Origin: a virus
Length of the DNA stretch: 42,542 bases
IMG/VR virus record: IMGVR_UViG_3300045141_000018
Span: 1 to 42,542 of that record
Reading direction: 5' to 3' (one strand)
The notes below the pieces were generated by a model. The model had not been told where the DNA came from. It saw only the letters and a list, made by a program, of their open reading frames with translations, and searched no databases. Made by a program: the position numbers and the translations under genes. The stretch's first letter is position 1, and the number at the start of each line of letters is the position of its first letter. Shown one piece after another: positions 17,001-23,393 of this stretch.

Positions 17001-18769
17001 GTGTAGCTGCTCTGGCATTGTCTCCGGTTATTCCAGAAATGCTTGCTCTTGGCGCAGCATTGACTCTGCTTGGAATCGGATTCGCTTTGATCGGCGTTGG
17101 AGCGTTTGCGGTCGCTAAGGCGTTCGAAACGATTGCCAAAGCCGGTAAAGCTGGCGCCGAAGCTATTGGTGGTGCTCTATATGCCATCGGAGAAGCGATT
17201 CCGAAACTTCTCCAGGGAGTAGCCCAAGGTCTCGTTGACTTCATCATGATTATCGGTAAAGCATTGCCTCCTTTGATGAAGATTCTAGGAGCTTTCCTAG
17301 GTCACCTTGCCGACACTCTCATCATGCTCGTCCCGAAGCTTATCAGAATTATTGGGATGCTCATTGATGGCATTATCAGATTGATGGTGGAGAAAGGTCC
17401 AGAATTCATAGCAGCAGGACTCGGACTTCTTATCAATTTGCTTACAGGTATTCGAGACAATATTGATCAGATTACAACACTTGTCATTGAGATTTATCTG
17501 GCTTTCATGAAAGCTCTCGAAGACAACATGGATCAGATTGTCGGAGCTGGTGTAAATCTCCTCGTTTCATTCTTGTTGGGGATATCTAACAACCTTACAA
17601 AGATTGTCGATACTGTAGCTAAGATTATTGAGAAATTCATTGCAGAAATTGCAGCTAAGTATGTTGAAATCGGTACAGCGGGAGTTAATGCACTGATCGC
17701 ATTTCTCAAAGGAATTACAGACAATCTTATTAAGGTAACAAATGCCGTTGGTAGAATGATTACAACATTCATTACTGCGGTAAGCAATAATGCAACTCGT
17801 ATTGCCAATTCTGCAACAAACTTAGTAATCACGTTCATTACTTCTATCGGTAACAACGGTTTTCGAATCGGCGCAGCAGCTGCAGAAGCCATTGTTAAAT
17901 TCATTAACGGAATCAGTGCAAATATTCAGAAGATTATAAATGCAGGTACTAATCTTCTTGTTCAATTCATCGGTGGTATCGGAAAGAACATCACTCGAGT
18001 AATCGACAAAGGCACTGAAGTTGTTGGTAAATTCATTGAAGGTCTTGGAAAGAATGCAGTTAAGCTTGCTAACAAAGCTGGGGATGTTCTTGTTCAATTT
18101 CTGAATGGTTTGGCTGACGCCATTGATACTCATATGCCTGAAATCGAGGGTGCTGGTAGACGTCTTGCTGGAGCTATTGTTAATGGTATGACTCTTGGAC
18201 TTGCGGGTAAAGCTGCCGATATGGCACATTCAGTAACCGATGCGGTTGGGGGAGCTGTTTCTGCTGGTAAGAAGAAACTAAGAGTTGTCGGCGATCCATA
18301 TTCTCTAGTGTTTATGGGAATTGGTGAAGCCATGATGAACGGTATGACGATGGCTCTAGATGCTGATACTACAGTTGAAGATAGTTCAGCGGGAGTGGTT
18401 GGTAGAGCTACTGATGTATTCAGGAATTCTCTCACAGCTATCACAGATAGTCTTGGGGACATAACTGAATTCAACCCAACGATCACACCGGTCCTTGATC
18501 TGACAAAGGTACAAGCGGATGCAGCGAAGATTAGCGATTATATTCAGGGTGGACCTGCGTTGACACCTTCGTTCTCAACCGCTCAGGCACGCACAATTGC
18601 TTCTGACGCCCAAATAGTGCCAGACACAACAACCTCTCCGACGGCTACAACTGGTGAGGTAAAGTTCGAACAGAACATATACGCTCCCGAACAGTTGTCT
18701 ACGGCGGATATTTACAAACAAACTCGTAATCAGATCACGTTGGCCAAGGAGGAGTTGAGTATTCCATGA
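14087..18769 (+). CDS. Tape measure protein (1560 aa)
   Basis: Longest gene of the tail module; sets tail length and is ejected with DNA. Residues 1-320 are the conserved N-terminal tape measure domain (NIEQAKFMFQGLGIDVEKGM; AAQFGASGIKVGDEMTGAL; SAGTGKVTNMDLMQFATRGL). Residues about 585-1040 are very hydrophobic, with about five units of 56-60 residues, each starting like A-G-A-x-x-x-x-G and ending A-x-x-x-L. Residues 1110-1351 are eleven consecutive 22-residue repeats. The C-terminus is polar. No lysozyme or peptidase motif is visible. A tail of about 1500 residues times 1.5 angstrom predicts roughly 230 nm, using the usual rule. Confidence 0.93.
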   Translation: MPSVDDRIVRMEFDNASFERRIGSTLASLDKLDKALQFKDAGKGFDDISKSAGRFDISHIASAVEHIASKFSILGAVGFSAIQSITQAALGMAKKIGGDILGPIITGGTARAKNIEQAKFMFQGLGIDVEKGMDSALAAVKGTAFGLDEAAKAAAQFGASGIKVGDEMTGALKGVAGAAAMTGSSFTEMADIFAGSAGTGKVTNMDLMQFATRGLNAAAAIGKVLGKTEAQVHAMATAGTLDFKTFAGAMNEAFGAHATEANKTYTGALSNLHAAMSRLGEAFIGPRLTQQRDLFNSLSPAVDKVTKALKPLFNTIHGIMGMMNKTLINNINSLDFSPLRKAVPFIQKGLLNIFDAFGRILNVGKKAFRDIFPASFGSVLVTVSALFAKFTEHLLASGQTLSKIRRIFDGFFAVLSIGWTILKEGAKFIAQLVTSLTGLGSGGILEFAATIGDFFTQLQNVLVKGGGIKDFFKNLTKWIKDPIPYLKDAAKFIGQLFTGFDPAVSDKIAASMGRLGDRFSSLKRIFDRVGDIWRPFQTAMEKIFNVLDTIWGGIRDWFAQLGHKIAAVLGKGEFNDVLDAINVGLLGGIAALIAKWMHSGINVDLTGGVMKSLTGTFNQLTNTLKTMQLQIKADAIMKIAEAIAVLVASMLVLSLIDSAALTKALTAMAFGFGELMASFAILNKMDAGIKSGAQFDLIAGGMIALSTALVIMSGAVAILGRMKPGDLFKGLAAIGVMLGGLIAASKGLEKAAPGLILSGTGLIALATGLTILAGAVALFGTMNWKTLIKGIIGITAALAGIALAMNMMPANLPLTGAGLILVATALNILAGAMKIFGTINYSEMLRGFVGIGGALVIIGVAMHAMPITLPITAAGLVLVSLALVQIAGAMKIMGSMSWGEIGKGLATLAASMLILVVATNAMTGAIGGAIAIGIVSASLLLLAGALSAFADLSWGDLLHGLVGVAAALALLGVAALALSPVIPEMLALGAALTLLGIGFALIGVGAFAVAKAFETIAKAGKAGAEAIGGALYAIGEAIPKLLQGVAQGLVDFIMIIGKALPPLMKILGAFLGHLADTLIMLVPKLIRIIGMLIDGIIRLMVEKGPEFIAAGLGLLINLLTGIRDNIDQITTLVIEIYLAFMKALEDNMDQIVGAGVNLLVSFLLGISNNLTKIVDTVAKIIEKFIAEIAAKYVEIGTAGVNALIAFLKGITDNLIKVTNAVGRMITTFITAVSNNATRIANSATNLVITFITSIGNNGFRIGAAAAEAIVKFINGISANIQKIINAGTNLLVQFIGGIGKNITRVIDKGTEVVGKFIEGLGKNAVKLANKAGDVLVQFLNGLADAIDTHMPEIEGAGRRLAGAIVNGMTLGLAGKAADMAHSVTDAVGGAVSAGKKKLRVVGDPYSLVFMGIGEAMMNGMTMALDADTTVEDSSAGVVGRATDVFRNSLTAITDSLGDITEFNPTITPVLDLTKVQADAAKISDYIQGGPALTPSFSTAQARTIASDAQIVPDTTTSPTATTGEVKFEQNIYAPEQLSTADIYKQTRNQITLAKEELSIP
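17414..18139 (+). repeat. Eleven 22-residue repeats in the tape measure gene
   Basis: Codes for eleven in-register units of exactly 22 residues without an insertion or deletion. Each has a hydrophobic core, an F/L near position 9, G or A near 12, N/D near 15-16 and a helix-ending I/V near 20, for example AGTNLLVQFIGGIGKN. DNA identity between units is low, so the repeat is old or strongly selected at protein level. Confidence 0.85.
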
Positions 18770-19614
18770 GACTTACCAGCGTAGATCTATATTCTCCTAA
18801 CTTCTCTGAAACCGTTACTTTCAGCCTACGAGACGTTGATTCCTCGGACAAGTATCAAGTTCGAGCGATCGTAGGCCTCGATGCAGAAGACATTATCCCG
18901 AAATTCTATGGATTCGGGTTGAACAGCAACTCGAGATTCTATAACTTCGGTTTGAAAGCGAGAGAAATCGCCATTCGTGCGGTATTGAACCCACATTTCA
19001 ATATTGGTGAATCATATTCTGACATCAGAGATACCTTGTACAAGGCCATCTCCGCTACAAGAACCGGTATGGTGGCATTGCATTTCAAGTCAGGTACTAC
19101 GATCGTCGCCAGAATTATGGGATTCGTGACCAAGTTCGAAGTTCCATATTTCAGCGAGATTTCGGAAGTTCAGCTGACGGTTCGCTGTGATGATCCAATG
19201 TTCCGTGGTATCAATCCGGTTCATTACACTGCACAAGAGATGCGCACTGCTAATCCTATCCTGATCCCAGACAGTCTATCAACGGCTCCTCACGGATTCA
19301 CCGCTCAGCTCACGTTTACCGCTGCGACGCCTTCATTCACGGTTCAGGATGATCCTAACGACCCTGAATGGCAATTCATAGTGGTTCCGAACGGTGGGTT
19401 CCTTGCGGGAGACGTTTTATATTTCTCGAGCGACTTCTCGAACAAGTATCTCTATATGATGCGTGGAAGTACCAAAATTCCTTTGGTTGACAGAATTCAA
19501 CCGTCGTCTGTGTGGCCGATCGTGTTTCCAGGGGCCAATCTCTTGTATTTCATGGACATTGCTCATTTCAACTGGAACGAACTCGAATACTATGCGGCAT
19601 ATTGGGGGGTGTAA
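18766..19614 (+). CDS. Distal tail protein, Dit-like (282 aa)
   Basis: ATG overlaps the tape measure stop by 4 bases, with AAGGAGGAG upstream. The N-terminal half (VDLYSPNFSETVTFSLRDVD, FYNFGLKAREIAIRAVLNP, VALHFKSGTTIVARIMGFV, EVQLTVRCDDPMFRG) has the tail-tube-like fold pattern of Dit proteins, which form the hub ring at the tail tip. The R-C-D-D-P-x-F motif is typical at the end of the first domain. Residues about 165-282 form a second, beta-rich domain. It sits in the canonical place between tape measure and tail-associated protein. Confidence 0.8.
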   Translation: MRLTSVDLYSPNFSETVTFSLRDVDSSDKYQVRAIVGLDAEDIIPKFYGFGLNSNSRFYNFGLKAREIAIRAVLNPHFNIGESYSDIRDTLYKAISATRTGMVALHFKSGTTIVARIMGFVTKFEVPYFSEISEVQLTVRCDDPMFRGINPVHYTAQEMRTANPILIPDSLSTAPHGFTAQLTFTAATPSFTVQDDPNDPEWQFIVVPNGGFLAGDVLYFSSDFSNKYLYMMRGSTKIPLVDRIQPSSVWPIVFPGANLLYFMDIAHFNWNELEYYAAYWGV

Positions 19615-20693
19615 TGGATCTGTTTAAATTCACAGAGGTAACGGATCCTACCGTCCTCGAGCGTGGAGATTTCATTAATAACACCACAAGTATCATGTGG
19701 ACGGAAAGATACGCCGAACCCGGTGAATTCGAGATAGTTGGTCAACTGAGTACTGGTCTCAGAGAGTTTCTTCCTCTCGGGACTCTTATATCTCATGTGG
19801 ATACGATGGAAGTGATGATCGTAGAGAATCATGAGATCAAAGAGAAGACCAGCGAAGATCCTGCGGTGATAGTGACAGGAAGAACCCTTGATAGTTTCCT
19901 CGATCATCGAATGATCGGGGTAACTGTGGCAAATGGATCATCTCTCGTAGCGGAGTATATTCTGGCAGCCGGTTTATCCTGGAACCAAGCCGTAAAACTG
20001 ATAAATGACCATCTCCTCCTCAATAACGTCATAGCGCAGACGAACGCAACGGGCACTGGGACAAATGAGCTCCGGACAATCAACCGAGGGAGCGCTCTCG
20101 GTGCTTTGTTGGATATTTTGGCTATCGACGATTTGGGAATCAAGACGATTCGAGTGAATACGTTCGGATTCCCTGGTGGAAGTAATACACAAACTATACT
20201 TCTTGTCCACAGAGGCGTAAATCGAGCTAATAGTGTTATATTCTCGTGGAAGGGCGGAGATCTCGAAACCGCTGACTATTTGTTTACTGATAAGAAGCGG
20301 AAAACGGCTGCATTGGTCGTAGGGCGTTATATTTTCGTCGTAGAGAGCTCAGGACCCACCAATTACGATCGACGAGAAATGATCGTAGATGCAAGCGATA
20401 TTGATGGGCATCTGAATGCTGCTCCGACTGGATCTGCGCTTACAACGGTTATTAACAAGATGCACACCAGGGGCCGTCAAGCCCTTGCAAAGCAGAATCG
20501 AGTTACGATCAGTAGAGCGGATATTTCAAAATTGACCAATTATCAATATAGAAGAGACTTTAACGTAGGTGATTTGGTCTCGCTGGACGGTAACTTCGGT
20601 CAGATCGCTACTATGCGGGTTGTAGAGTACGTAGAGATTGAGGACGAAAACGGGGAAAGTGGTCATCCGACATTAGCTATTCCAGGAGCTTAA
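19614..20693 (+). CDS. ReqiPepy6 Gp37-like tail protein (359 aa)
   Basis: ATG at 19614 overlaps the previous stop by one base. Contains MDLFKFTEVTDPTVLERGDF and TSIMWTERYAEPGEFEIVGQ, the recognisable start of the Siphovirus ReqiPepy6 Gp37-like family, followed by LSHRMIG-like and DYLFTDKKRKTAALVVGRY segments and a C-terminal beta region (DFNVGDLVSLDGNFGQIATM). These act as the tail-tip hub/Tal protein after Dit. No peptidase or glycosidase motif is apparent, so it is probably structural. An upstream in-frame ATG exists within the Dit gene but would need a 102-base overlap. Confidence 0.85.
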   Translation: MDLFKFTEVTDPTVLERGDFINNTTSIMWTERYAEPGEFEIVGQLSTGLREFLPLGTLISHVDTMEVMIVENHEIKEKTSEDPAVIVTGRTLDSFLDHRMIGVTVANGSSLVAEYILAAGLSWNQAVKLINDHLLLNNVIAQTNATGTGTNELRTINRGSALGALLDILAIDDLGIKTIRVNTFGFPGGSNTQTILLVHRGVNRANSVIFSWKGGDLETADYLFTDKKRKTAALVVGRYIFVVESSGPTNYDRREMIVDASDIDGHLNAAPTGSALTTVINKMHTRGRQALAKQNRVTISRADISKLTNYQYRRDFNVGDLVSLDGNFGQIATMRVVEYVEIEDENGESGHPTLAIPGA

Positions 20694-20694
20694 A

Positions 20695-20937
20695 GTGGCT
20701 GAAGTAATCTTTGTTTTCGTTTTGCTTATGGTCGCTTTTTCAGGATGGGGAGTTTTCATCATATTTGTATTGAATAAGCATTATGATGGAGAGGTGGTTA
20801 TCTCCACTACCGAAGAAGGAAAGACTATATTTGGTTTAGAACTTGAGATAGATCCTGATGAGATCAAAAACATGTCTAGTCTCTTGTTCAAAGTACGTGG
20901 AGAACGGACTATGTGGAACGGCGGCATCGACGAATAA
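20695..20937 (+). CDS. Single-span membrane protein at end of tail module (80 aa)
   Basis: GTG start two bases after the previous stop. Residues 3-28 form one strongly hydrophobic span (VIFVFVLLMVAFSGWGVFII). The remaining 50 residues are acidic and probably cytoplasmic or external (VISTTEEGKTIFGLELEID). It is the last gene before the first copy of the repeated promoter-like element, so it is probably transcribed with the tail genes. Could be a holin or a lysis regulator, but topology with a long soluble C-terminus is not typical; function unknown. Confidence 0.65.
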   Translation: MAEVIFVFVLLMVAFSGWGVFIIFVLNKHYDGEVVISTTEEGKTIFGLELEIDPDEIKNMSSLLFKVRGERTMWNGGIDE

Positions 20938-20938
20938 T

Positions 20939-20968
20939 TTCGCAGCATAAACATCTACTATAATGAGC
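20939..20968 (+). promoter_or_regulatory. Repeated promoter-like element, copy 1
   Basis: TTCGCA (20939-20944), 14-base spacer with ACAT at positions 7-10, TATAAT (20959-20964), GAG. Directly follows the last tail gene and lies 22 bases before the next GTG, so it probably starts the accessory region. Confidence 0.75.
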
Positions 20969-20985
20969 TAGAGAAAGGATGTTTA

Positions 20986-21282
20986 GTGCTGAAGAAATTC
21001 GTAAGGAAAGAATCTTCAATACTCGACAAGCCAATCAACGATGTTATACGTCAGTTGAAGATAACAAATGTGGATGATGAGAAGTATCCAGCGTTGGTGA
21101 ACCATCTTGAAACGATGATGAAGCTGAGGTCAGAAGAGACCAGAAGCAAAGTCAGTCCGGACACGATGGCCGTCGTCGTTGGAAATCTGCTCGGAATCCT
21201 GATTATTGTCGGATACGAGCGTGGACACGTGATGGTTTCAAGAGGATTGGGATTCGTTCTGAGAACGAAGCATTCGCCATAA
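20986..21282 (+). CDS. Small membrane protein (98 aa)
   Basis: GTG start after AGAAAGGATG, just downstream of promoter-like copy 1. Residues 1-58 are charged and helical (LKKFVRKESSILDKPINDVI; ETMMKLRSEETRSKV); residues 60-78 form a membrane span (MAVVVGNLLGILIIVGYERG); the tail is short and basic. The arrangement soluble N-terminus / span / G-Y-E-R-G-H-V-M resembles a conserved hypothetical protein family of Gram-positive phages. Function unknown. Confidence 0.65.
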   Translation: MLKKFVRKESSILDKPINDVIRQLKITNVDDEKYPALVNHLETMMKLRSEETRSKVSPDTMAVVVGNLLGILIIVGYERGHVMVSRGLGFVLRTKHSP

Positions 21283-21559
21283 AGTCCAGCAATAGCGAAA
21301 GCACATGAGTCGTGTGAGATTTGAAAGAGTCTTACATGTCTCATGTGTTTTCGCTTGTTATACACCTTATATATTTTTTGTCCGTATTTCTGCCGGATAT
21401 TTTGCCGGTTTCTGTATCGTTCTGAGCCGTCTGACAGTACTAGATGGATATTTGTCCCAGGATGGGGGCCCAGAGCCTTAGAACACAATCTAGGGGGTTC
21501 TGGAGCGATTTCCATATTCGAAACTCGAAAAAAGCCCGGGGGAAACTTTCCAAAAACAA
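21283..21559 (+). other. Non-coding stretch with large hairpin and weak local structure
   Basis: No gene fits here. After the hairpin at 21294-21355 the sequence is mixed, with short inverted repeats (CTAGAT with ATCTAG around 21431-21496; AGAAC with GTTCT) and two copies of the GGATATTT octamer. I cannot assign a function. It ends at promoter-like copy 2. Confidence 0.4.
21294..21355 (+). terminator. Long hairpin, possible terminator
   Basis: Arms 21294-21309 and 21340-21355 pair over 16 bases with one G-U; an inner TGTGAG/CTTACA stem is possible. The first T-run (TTTTTT) comes about 20 bases later, so termination is plausible but the element could also be a structured RNA. Confidence 0.5.
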
Positions 21560-21589
21560 TTCGCAAGAAATACATCCTTTGTAATGAGA
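21560..21589 (+). promoter_or_regulatory. Repeated promoter-like element, copy 2
   Basis: TTCGCA (21560-21565), spacer with ACAT at positions 7-10, TGTAAT (21580-21585), GAGA. No protein gene follows before the next copy; it heads the short non-coding segment at 21586-21660. Confidence 0.75.
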
Positions 21590-21660
21590 GGGTAATTCGA
21601 AAGAATTAAACACAATCCCCGGAATTACCGGAGGACAACCCTCTCCTTTAATTTTGTTTT
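21586..21660 (+). ncRNA. Candidate small RNA 1 (closed 5'-3' stem)
   Basis: GAGAGGG (21586-21592), immediately after the -10-like hexamer, pairs with CCCTCTC (21639-21645), followed by a T-rich tail. Inside are AATTC-GAAA-GAATT (21594-21607) and CCGG-AATTA-CCGG. The segment lies between two promoter-like copies and holds no frame. Alternatively it is only an early terminator. The exact transcription start is unknown. Confidence 0.5.
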
Positions 21661-21689
21661 TCGCAAGCCACACATGGTCTATAACGAGA
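21660..21689 (+). promoter_or_regulatory. Repeated promoter-like element, copy 3 (variant)
   Basis: TTCGCA (21660-21665), 14-base spacer with ACAT at positions 7-10, TATAAC (21680-21685), GAGA. The last hexamer base is C instead of T, the only such change among the copies. Precedes the gene at 21729. Confidence 0.7.
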
Positions 21690-21728
21690 GATGACCGATT
21701 TAACAACACTATATGAAAGGACCATGAA

Positions 21729-22196
21729 ATGAACGTAAATGTAGAAATTGAAGGACTATTCAAAGAGAAAGTTGAGAGAATTAAGAATCACATCAAAGAA
21801 CACAAAGAAAAGTACATAATCGGAGCTACCTGTGTTATAGCAGGATTGGCTACGGGATACGTCGTTGGAAAACGTCGAGGATCTGCGTTGGGTGAAGCGG
21901 TTCAAGCTACAACCCCAGTTATGAGTTTGGATCGATGCAAAATCAAAGACAGTTCGTTTCTGCAGCAGACGATTTCGATCTACGGAAACGTAATCGGACG
22001 TCCTGGAAATGAGATAATAGATTTGACAACCGGAAAGGTGTTCGGTAGTCAAACGTTAGCAGCGCAAGATGCTGGAGTAAGTAATAACAGAATGTGGAAA
22101 CATTTGTCCGGAGAAGGCGGAGATTTGAATGGAAGAAACTTCGCTCGGATAAGAGATATGCATGCAATAATGCCCGATTTCAGCGACGATCTGTAA
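21729..22196 (+). CDS. Membrane-anchored protein with NUMOD1-like DNA-binding domain (155 aa)
   Basis: ATG after GAAAGGACC. Residues 1-27 are charged and helical (FKEKVERIKNHIKEHKEK); residues 28-47 form a membrane span (YIIGATCVIAGLATGYVVG) followed by a basic KRRG stop-transfer. Residues about 90-145 read GNEIIDLTTGKVFGSQTLAA, QDAGVSNNRMWKHLSGE and NGRNFARI, the pattern of NUMOD1-type helix-turn-helix modules usually attached to homing nucleases. No nuclease domain is present. A membrane-tethered DNA-binding protein is unusual. It forms its own promoter-gene-terminator unit. Confidence 0.65.
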   Translation: MNVNVEIEGLFKEKVERIKNHIKEHKEKYIIGATCVIAGLATGYVVGKRRGSALGEAVQATTPVMSLDRCKIKDSSFLQQTISIYGNVIGRPGNEIIDLTTGKVFGSQTLAAQDAGVSNNRMWKHLSGEGGDLNGRNFARIRDMHAIMPDFSDDL

Positions 22197-22198
22197 TA

Positions 22199-22235
22199 GA
22201 AAGGAGGGTTCACAAACGTGGGCTCTCCTTTTTGT
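22199..22235 (+). terminator. Rho-independent terminator
   Basis: AAAGGAG and CTCCTTT form a stem around a loop of about 18 bases, followed by TTTTT. It lies four bases after the stop of the 21729-22196 gene and just before promoter-like copy 4. Confidence 0.75.
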
Positions 22236-22237
22236 AA

Positions 22238-22267
22238 TTCGCAAGATATTCATGTGTTATAATGAGA
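22238..22267 (+). promoter_or_regulatory. Repeated promoter-like element, copy 4
   Basis: TTCGCA (22238-22243), 14-base spacer with TCAT at positions 7-10, TATAAT (22258-22263), GAGA. Heads the structured non-coding segment at 22264-22390. Confidence 0.78.
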
Positions 22268-22390
22268 GATCTAAGTTAGTGCAAAAGCTTGCGTTTGCAG
22301 GCACACTACGGTGCAAAAGTTTGCGTTCGCAAACCCACCTAACCCAGCAAGCACTGGGCAATGTTAGATCTCTCATTTTACTTTTTGTCA
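22264..22390 (+). ncRNA. Candidate small RNA 2, multi-branched
   Basis: GAGAGATCTAA (22264-22274) pairs perfectly with TTAGATCTCTC (22364-22374), then ATTTTACTTTTT. Between these arms lie three hairpins: GTGC/GCAC (22279-22304), GTTTGC-GTTC-GCAAAC (22319-22334) and CCCAG/CTGGG (22343-22358). GTGCAAAAG occurs twice inside (22279 and 22311). No convincing frame. It is either a discrete small RNA or an attenuator for the lipoprotein gene that follows. It is not a tRNA: no anticodon arm or T-loop consensus fits. Confidence 0.6.
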
Positions 22391-22414
22391 TATTGGCCCA
22401 CCTATGGGGGATAG

Positions 22415-22879
22415 ATGCGACTAGTTATAGCGTTGTTGATACTTGTATGCGTAGGCTGTTCTTCTTCTGGGAGAAAGGTCAATTCGGAGAACATCTCTTT
22501 TCAAGATAAGAGACCTCCTACACATGTGGTCACTACTACGACGACCACGAGTACAAGTACCACAACTACTACAACTACACCACCTACGACCACTAGTACA
22601 AGCAGTACTACGATCACAACCATTGCTCCGGTCATCTACGGATCGGGGAAATGTGGAGGAGACTTACCGCCTTGTTGGATTATGAACCGAGAGTCTCGAG
22701 GAATCATCACTGCGCAGAATCCAGAATCCTCCGCTTCAGGTAAGTGGCAGATTCTTGATTCTACTTGGGGAGGTTATGGAGGTTATACTCACGCCAAGGA
22801 TGCGCCTGAGTGGGTTCAGGACGCCAAAGCTCGTTCGATGGCTCTTTGTAATTGGCAACCGCCGAATTACTGTGCGTGA
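22415..22879 (+). CDS. Secreted transglycosylase-like (Rpf/lysozyme-type) lipoprotein (154 aa)
   Basis: ATG after GGGGGATAG. Residues 1-14 are a hydrophobic signal sequence ending in CVG-Cys15, a near-lipobox, so membrane anchoring is likely. Residues 38-70 are a Thr/Ser-rich linker. Residues 78-154 are a small transglycosylase-like domain: WIMNRESRG with the candidate catalytic Glu92, AQNPESSASGKWQILDSTW, then GGYTHAKDAPEWVQDAKA and a Cys-rich end. It should cleave peptidoglycan outside the cell. The position, far from the endolysin, fits superinfection, wall remodelling or exit. The Thr-rich linker is typical of actinobacterial exported proteins. Confidence 0.8.
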   Translation: MRLVIALLILVCVGCSSSGRKVNSENISFQDKRPPTHVVTTTTTTSTSTTTTTTTPPTTTSTSSTTITTIAPVIYGSGKCGGDLPPCWIMNRESRGIITAQNPESSASGKWQILDSTWGGYGGYTHAKDAPEWVQDAKARSMALCNWQPPNYCA

Positions 22880-22909
22880 TTCGCATATTTTACACACACT
22901 ATAATGAGA
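22880..22909 (+). promoter_or_regulatory. Repeated promoter-like element, copy 5
   Basis: TTCGCA (22880-22885), 14-base spacer with ACAC in place of WCAT, TATAAT (22900-22905), GAGA. The first base overlaps the stop codon region of the lipoprotein gene. Precedes the gene at 22929. Confidence 0.75.
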
Positions 22910-22928
22910 CCCTACAAAGGAGATTAAA

Positions 22929-23096
22929 ATGTGGAAAGACAAGCTGAAGAAGGCATGGGACGAAAATCCGCTTGCAGTCGTCGCTATCGGAGCACTCGCA
23001 ATTACAGCAACTGCGAAGCTAATCGATTCGATGAGTGCAGCGCAAGGTCGTCGTGCCTATGCTCGGCAGGTTGAATACCGCATTCACGCCAAGTAG
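22929..23096 (+). CDS. Small single-span membrane protein (55 aa)
   Basis: ATG after AAAGGAGATT, in a one-gene unit between promoter-like copy 5 and a terminator. A charged N-terminus (MWKDKLKKAWDENP) is followed by one span (LAVVAIGALAITATAKLI) and a basic C-terminus (GRRAYARQVEYRIHAK). The size and layout match the small proteins at 24193, 33926 and 34231. Function unknown. Confidence 0.7.
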   Translation: MWKDKLKKAWDENPLAVVAIGALAITATAKLIDSMSAAQGRRAYARQVEYRIHAK

Positions 23097-23101
23097 TAAT
23101 C

Positions 23102-23137
23102 GAAGGGAAGTCTGTTAACGCAGGCTTTCCTTTTGCC
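23102..23137 (+). terminator. Rho-independent terminator
   Basis: AAGGGAAGTCTG pairs with CAGGCTTTCCTT allowing G-U pairs, loop TTAACG, then a TTTT tail. Sits six bases after the stop and abuts promoter-like copy 6. Confidence 0.75.
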
Positions 23138-23138
23138 T

Positions 23139-23168
23139 TTCGCAAGAAAATCATCCATTGTAATGAGA
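23139..23168 (+). promoter_or_regulatory. Repeated promoter-like element, copy 6
   Basis: TTCGCA (23139-23144), 14-base spacer with TCAT at positions 7-10, TGTAAT (23159-23164), GAGA. Heads the segment 23165-23235. Confidence 0.78.
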
Positions 23169-23236
23169 GGAAGATAAGACTTTAGATGGAGTTAGGCAAC
23201 TAGCTAACCTGTTTAAAGATCCTCTCATTTTTGTTT
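23165..23236 (+). ncRNA. Candidate small RNA 3 / attenuator
   Basis: GAGAGGA (23165-23171) pairs with TCCTCTC (23220-23226), followed by ATTTTTGTTTT. Including the preceding AAT the complementarity reaches 10 bases. Inner stems: GTTAG/CTAAC and CTTTA/TAAAG. The next gene starts 27 bases after the stem, so it could be an attenuator rather than a free RNA. Confidence 0.5.
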
Positions 23237-23252
23237 TGTCTAAGGAGGTGTC

Positions 23253-23393
23253 ATGAGTTGTTCGTGCCATGGACCGTGTAATTGTCAACCACGTTATGGA
23301 TTCTTTAAATTCTGTGGGGATGTCTTCATGACGATCTTCACATGCGGGTTCTGGCTAATCTGGATATTTGTGAGGGAGATGCGTAAACGATGA
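23253..23393 (+). CDS. Cys-rich small membrane protein (46 aa)
   Basis: Excellent TAAGGAGGTGTC site before ATG. Begins MSCSCHGPCNCQPRYGFF, with four Cys and a His in the first eleven residues, a possible metal-binding knot, then one membrane span (VFMTIFTCGFWLIWIFV) and a basic end (REMRKR). It overlaps the next ATG by 4 bases (ATGA). Function unknown. Confidence 0.7.
   Translation: MSCSCHGPCNCQPRYGFFKFCGDVFMTIFTCGFWLIWIFVREMRKR

Noticed and set aside
15940-17247. Long minus-strand open frames opposite the tape measure gene
   Set aside because: Mirror of Ala/Ile/Gly-rich codons of the tape measure; no ribosome binding sites, no recognisable protein, and no other minus-strand gene in the window.
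22501-22640. Tandem DNA repeat of ACTAC/ACGAC type as a regulatory array
   Set aside because: It is the codon pattern of the Thr-rich linker of the lipoprotein.
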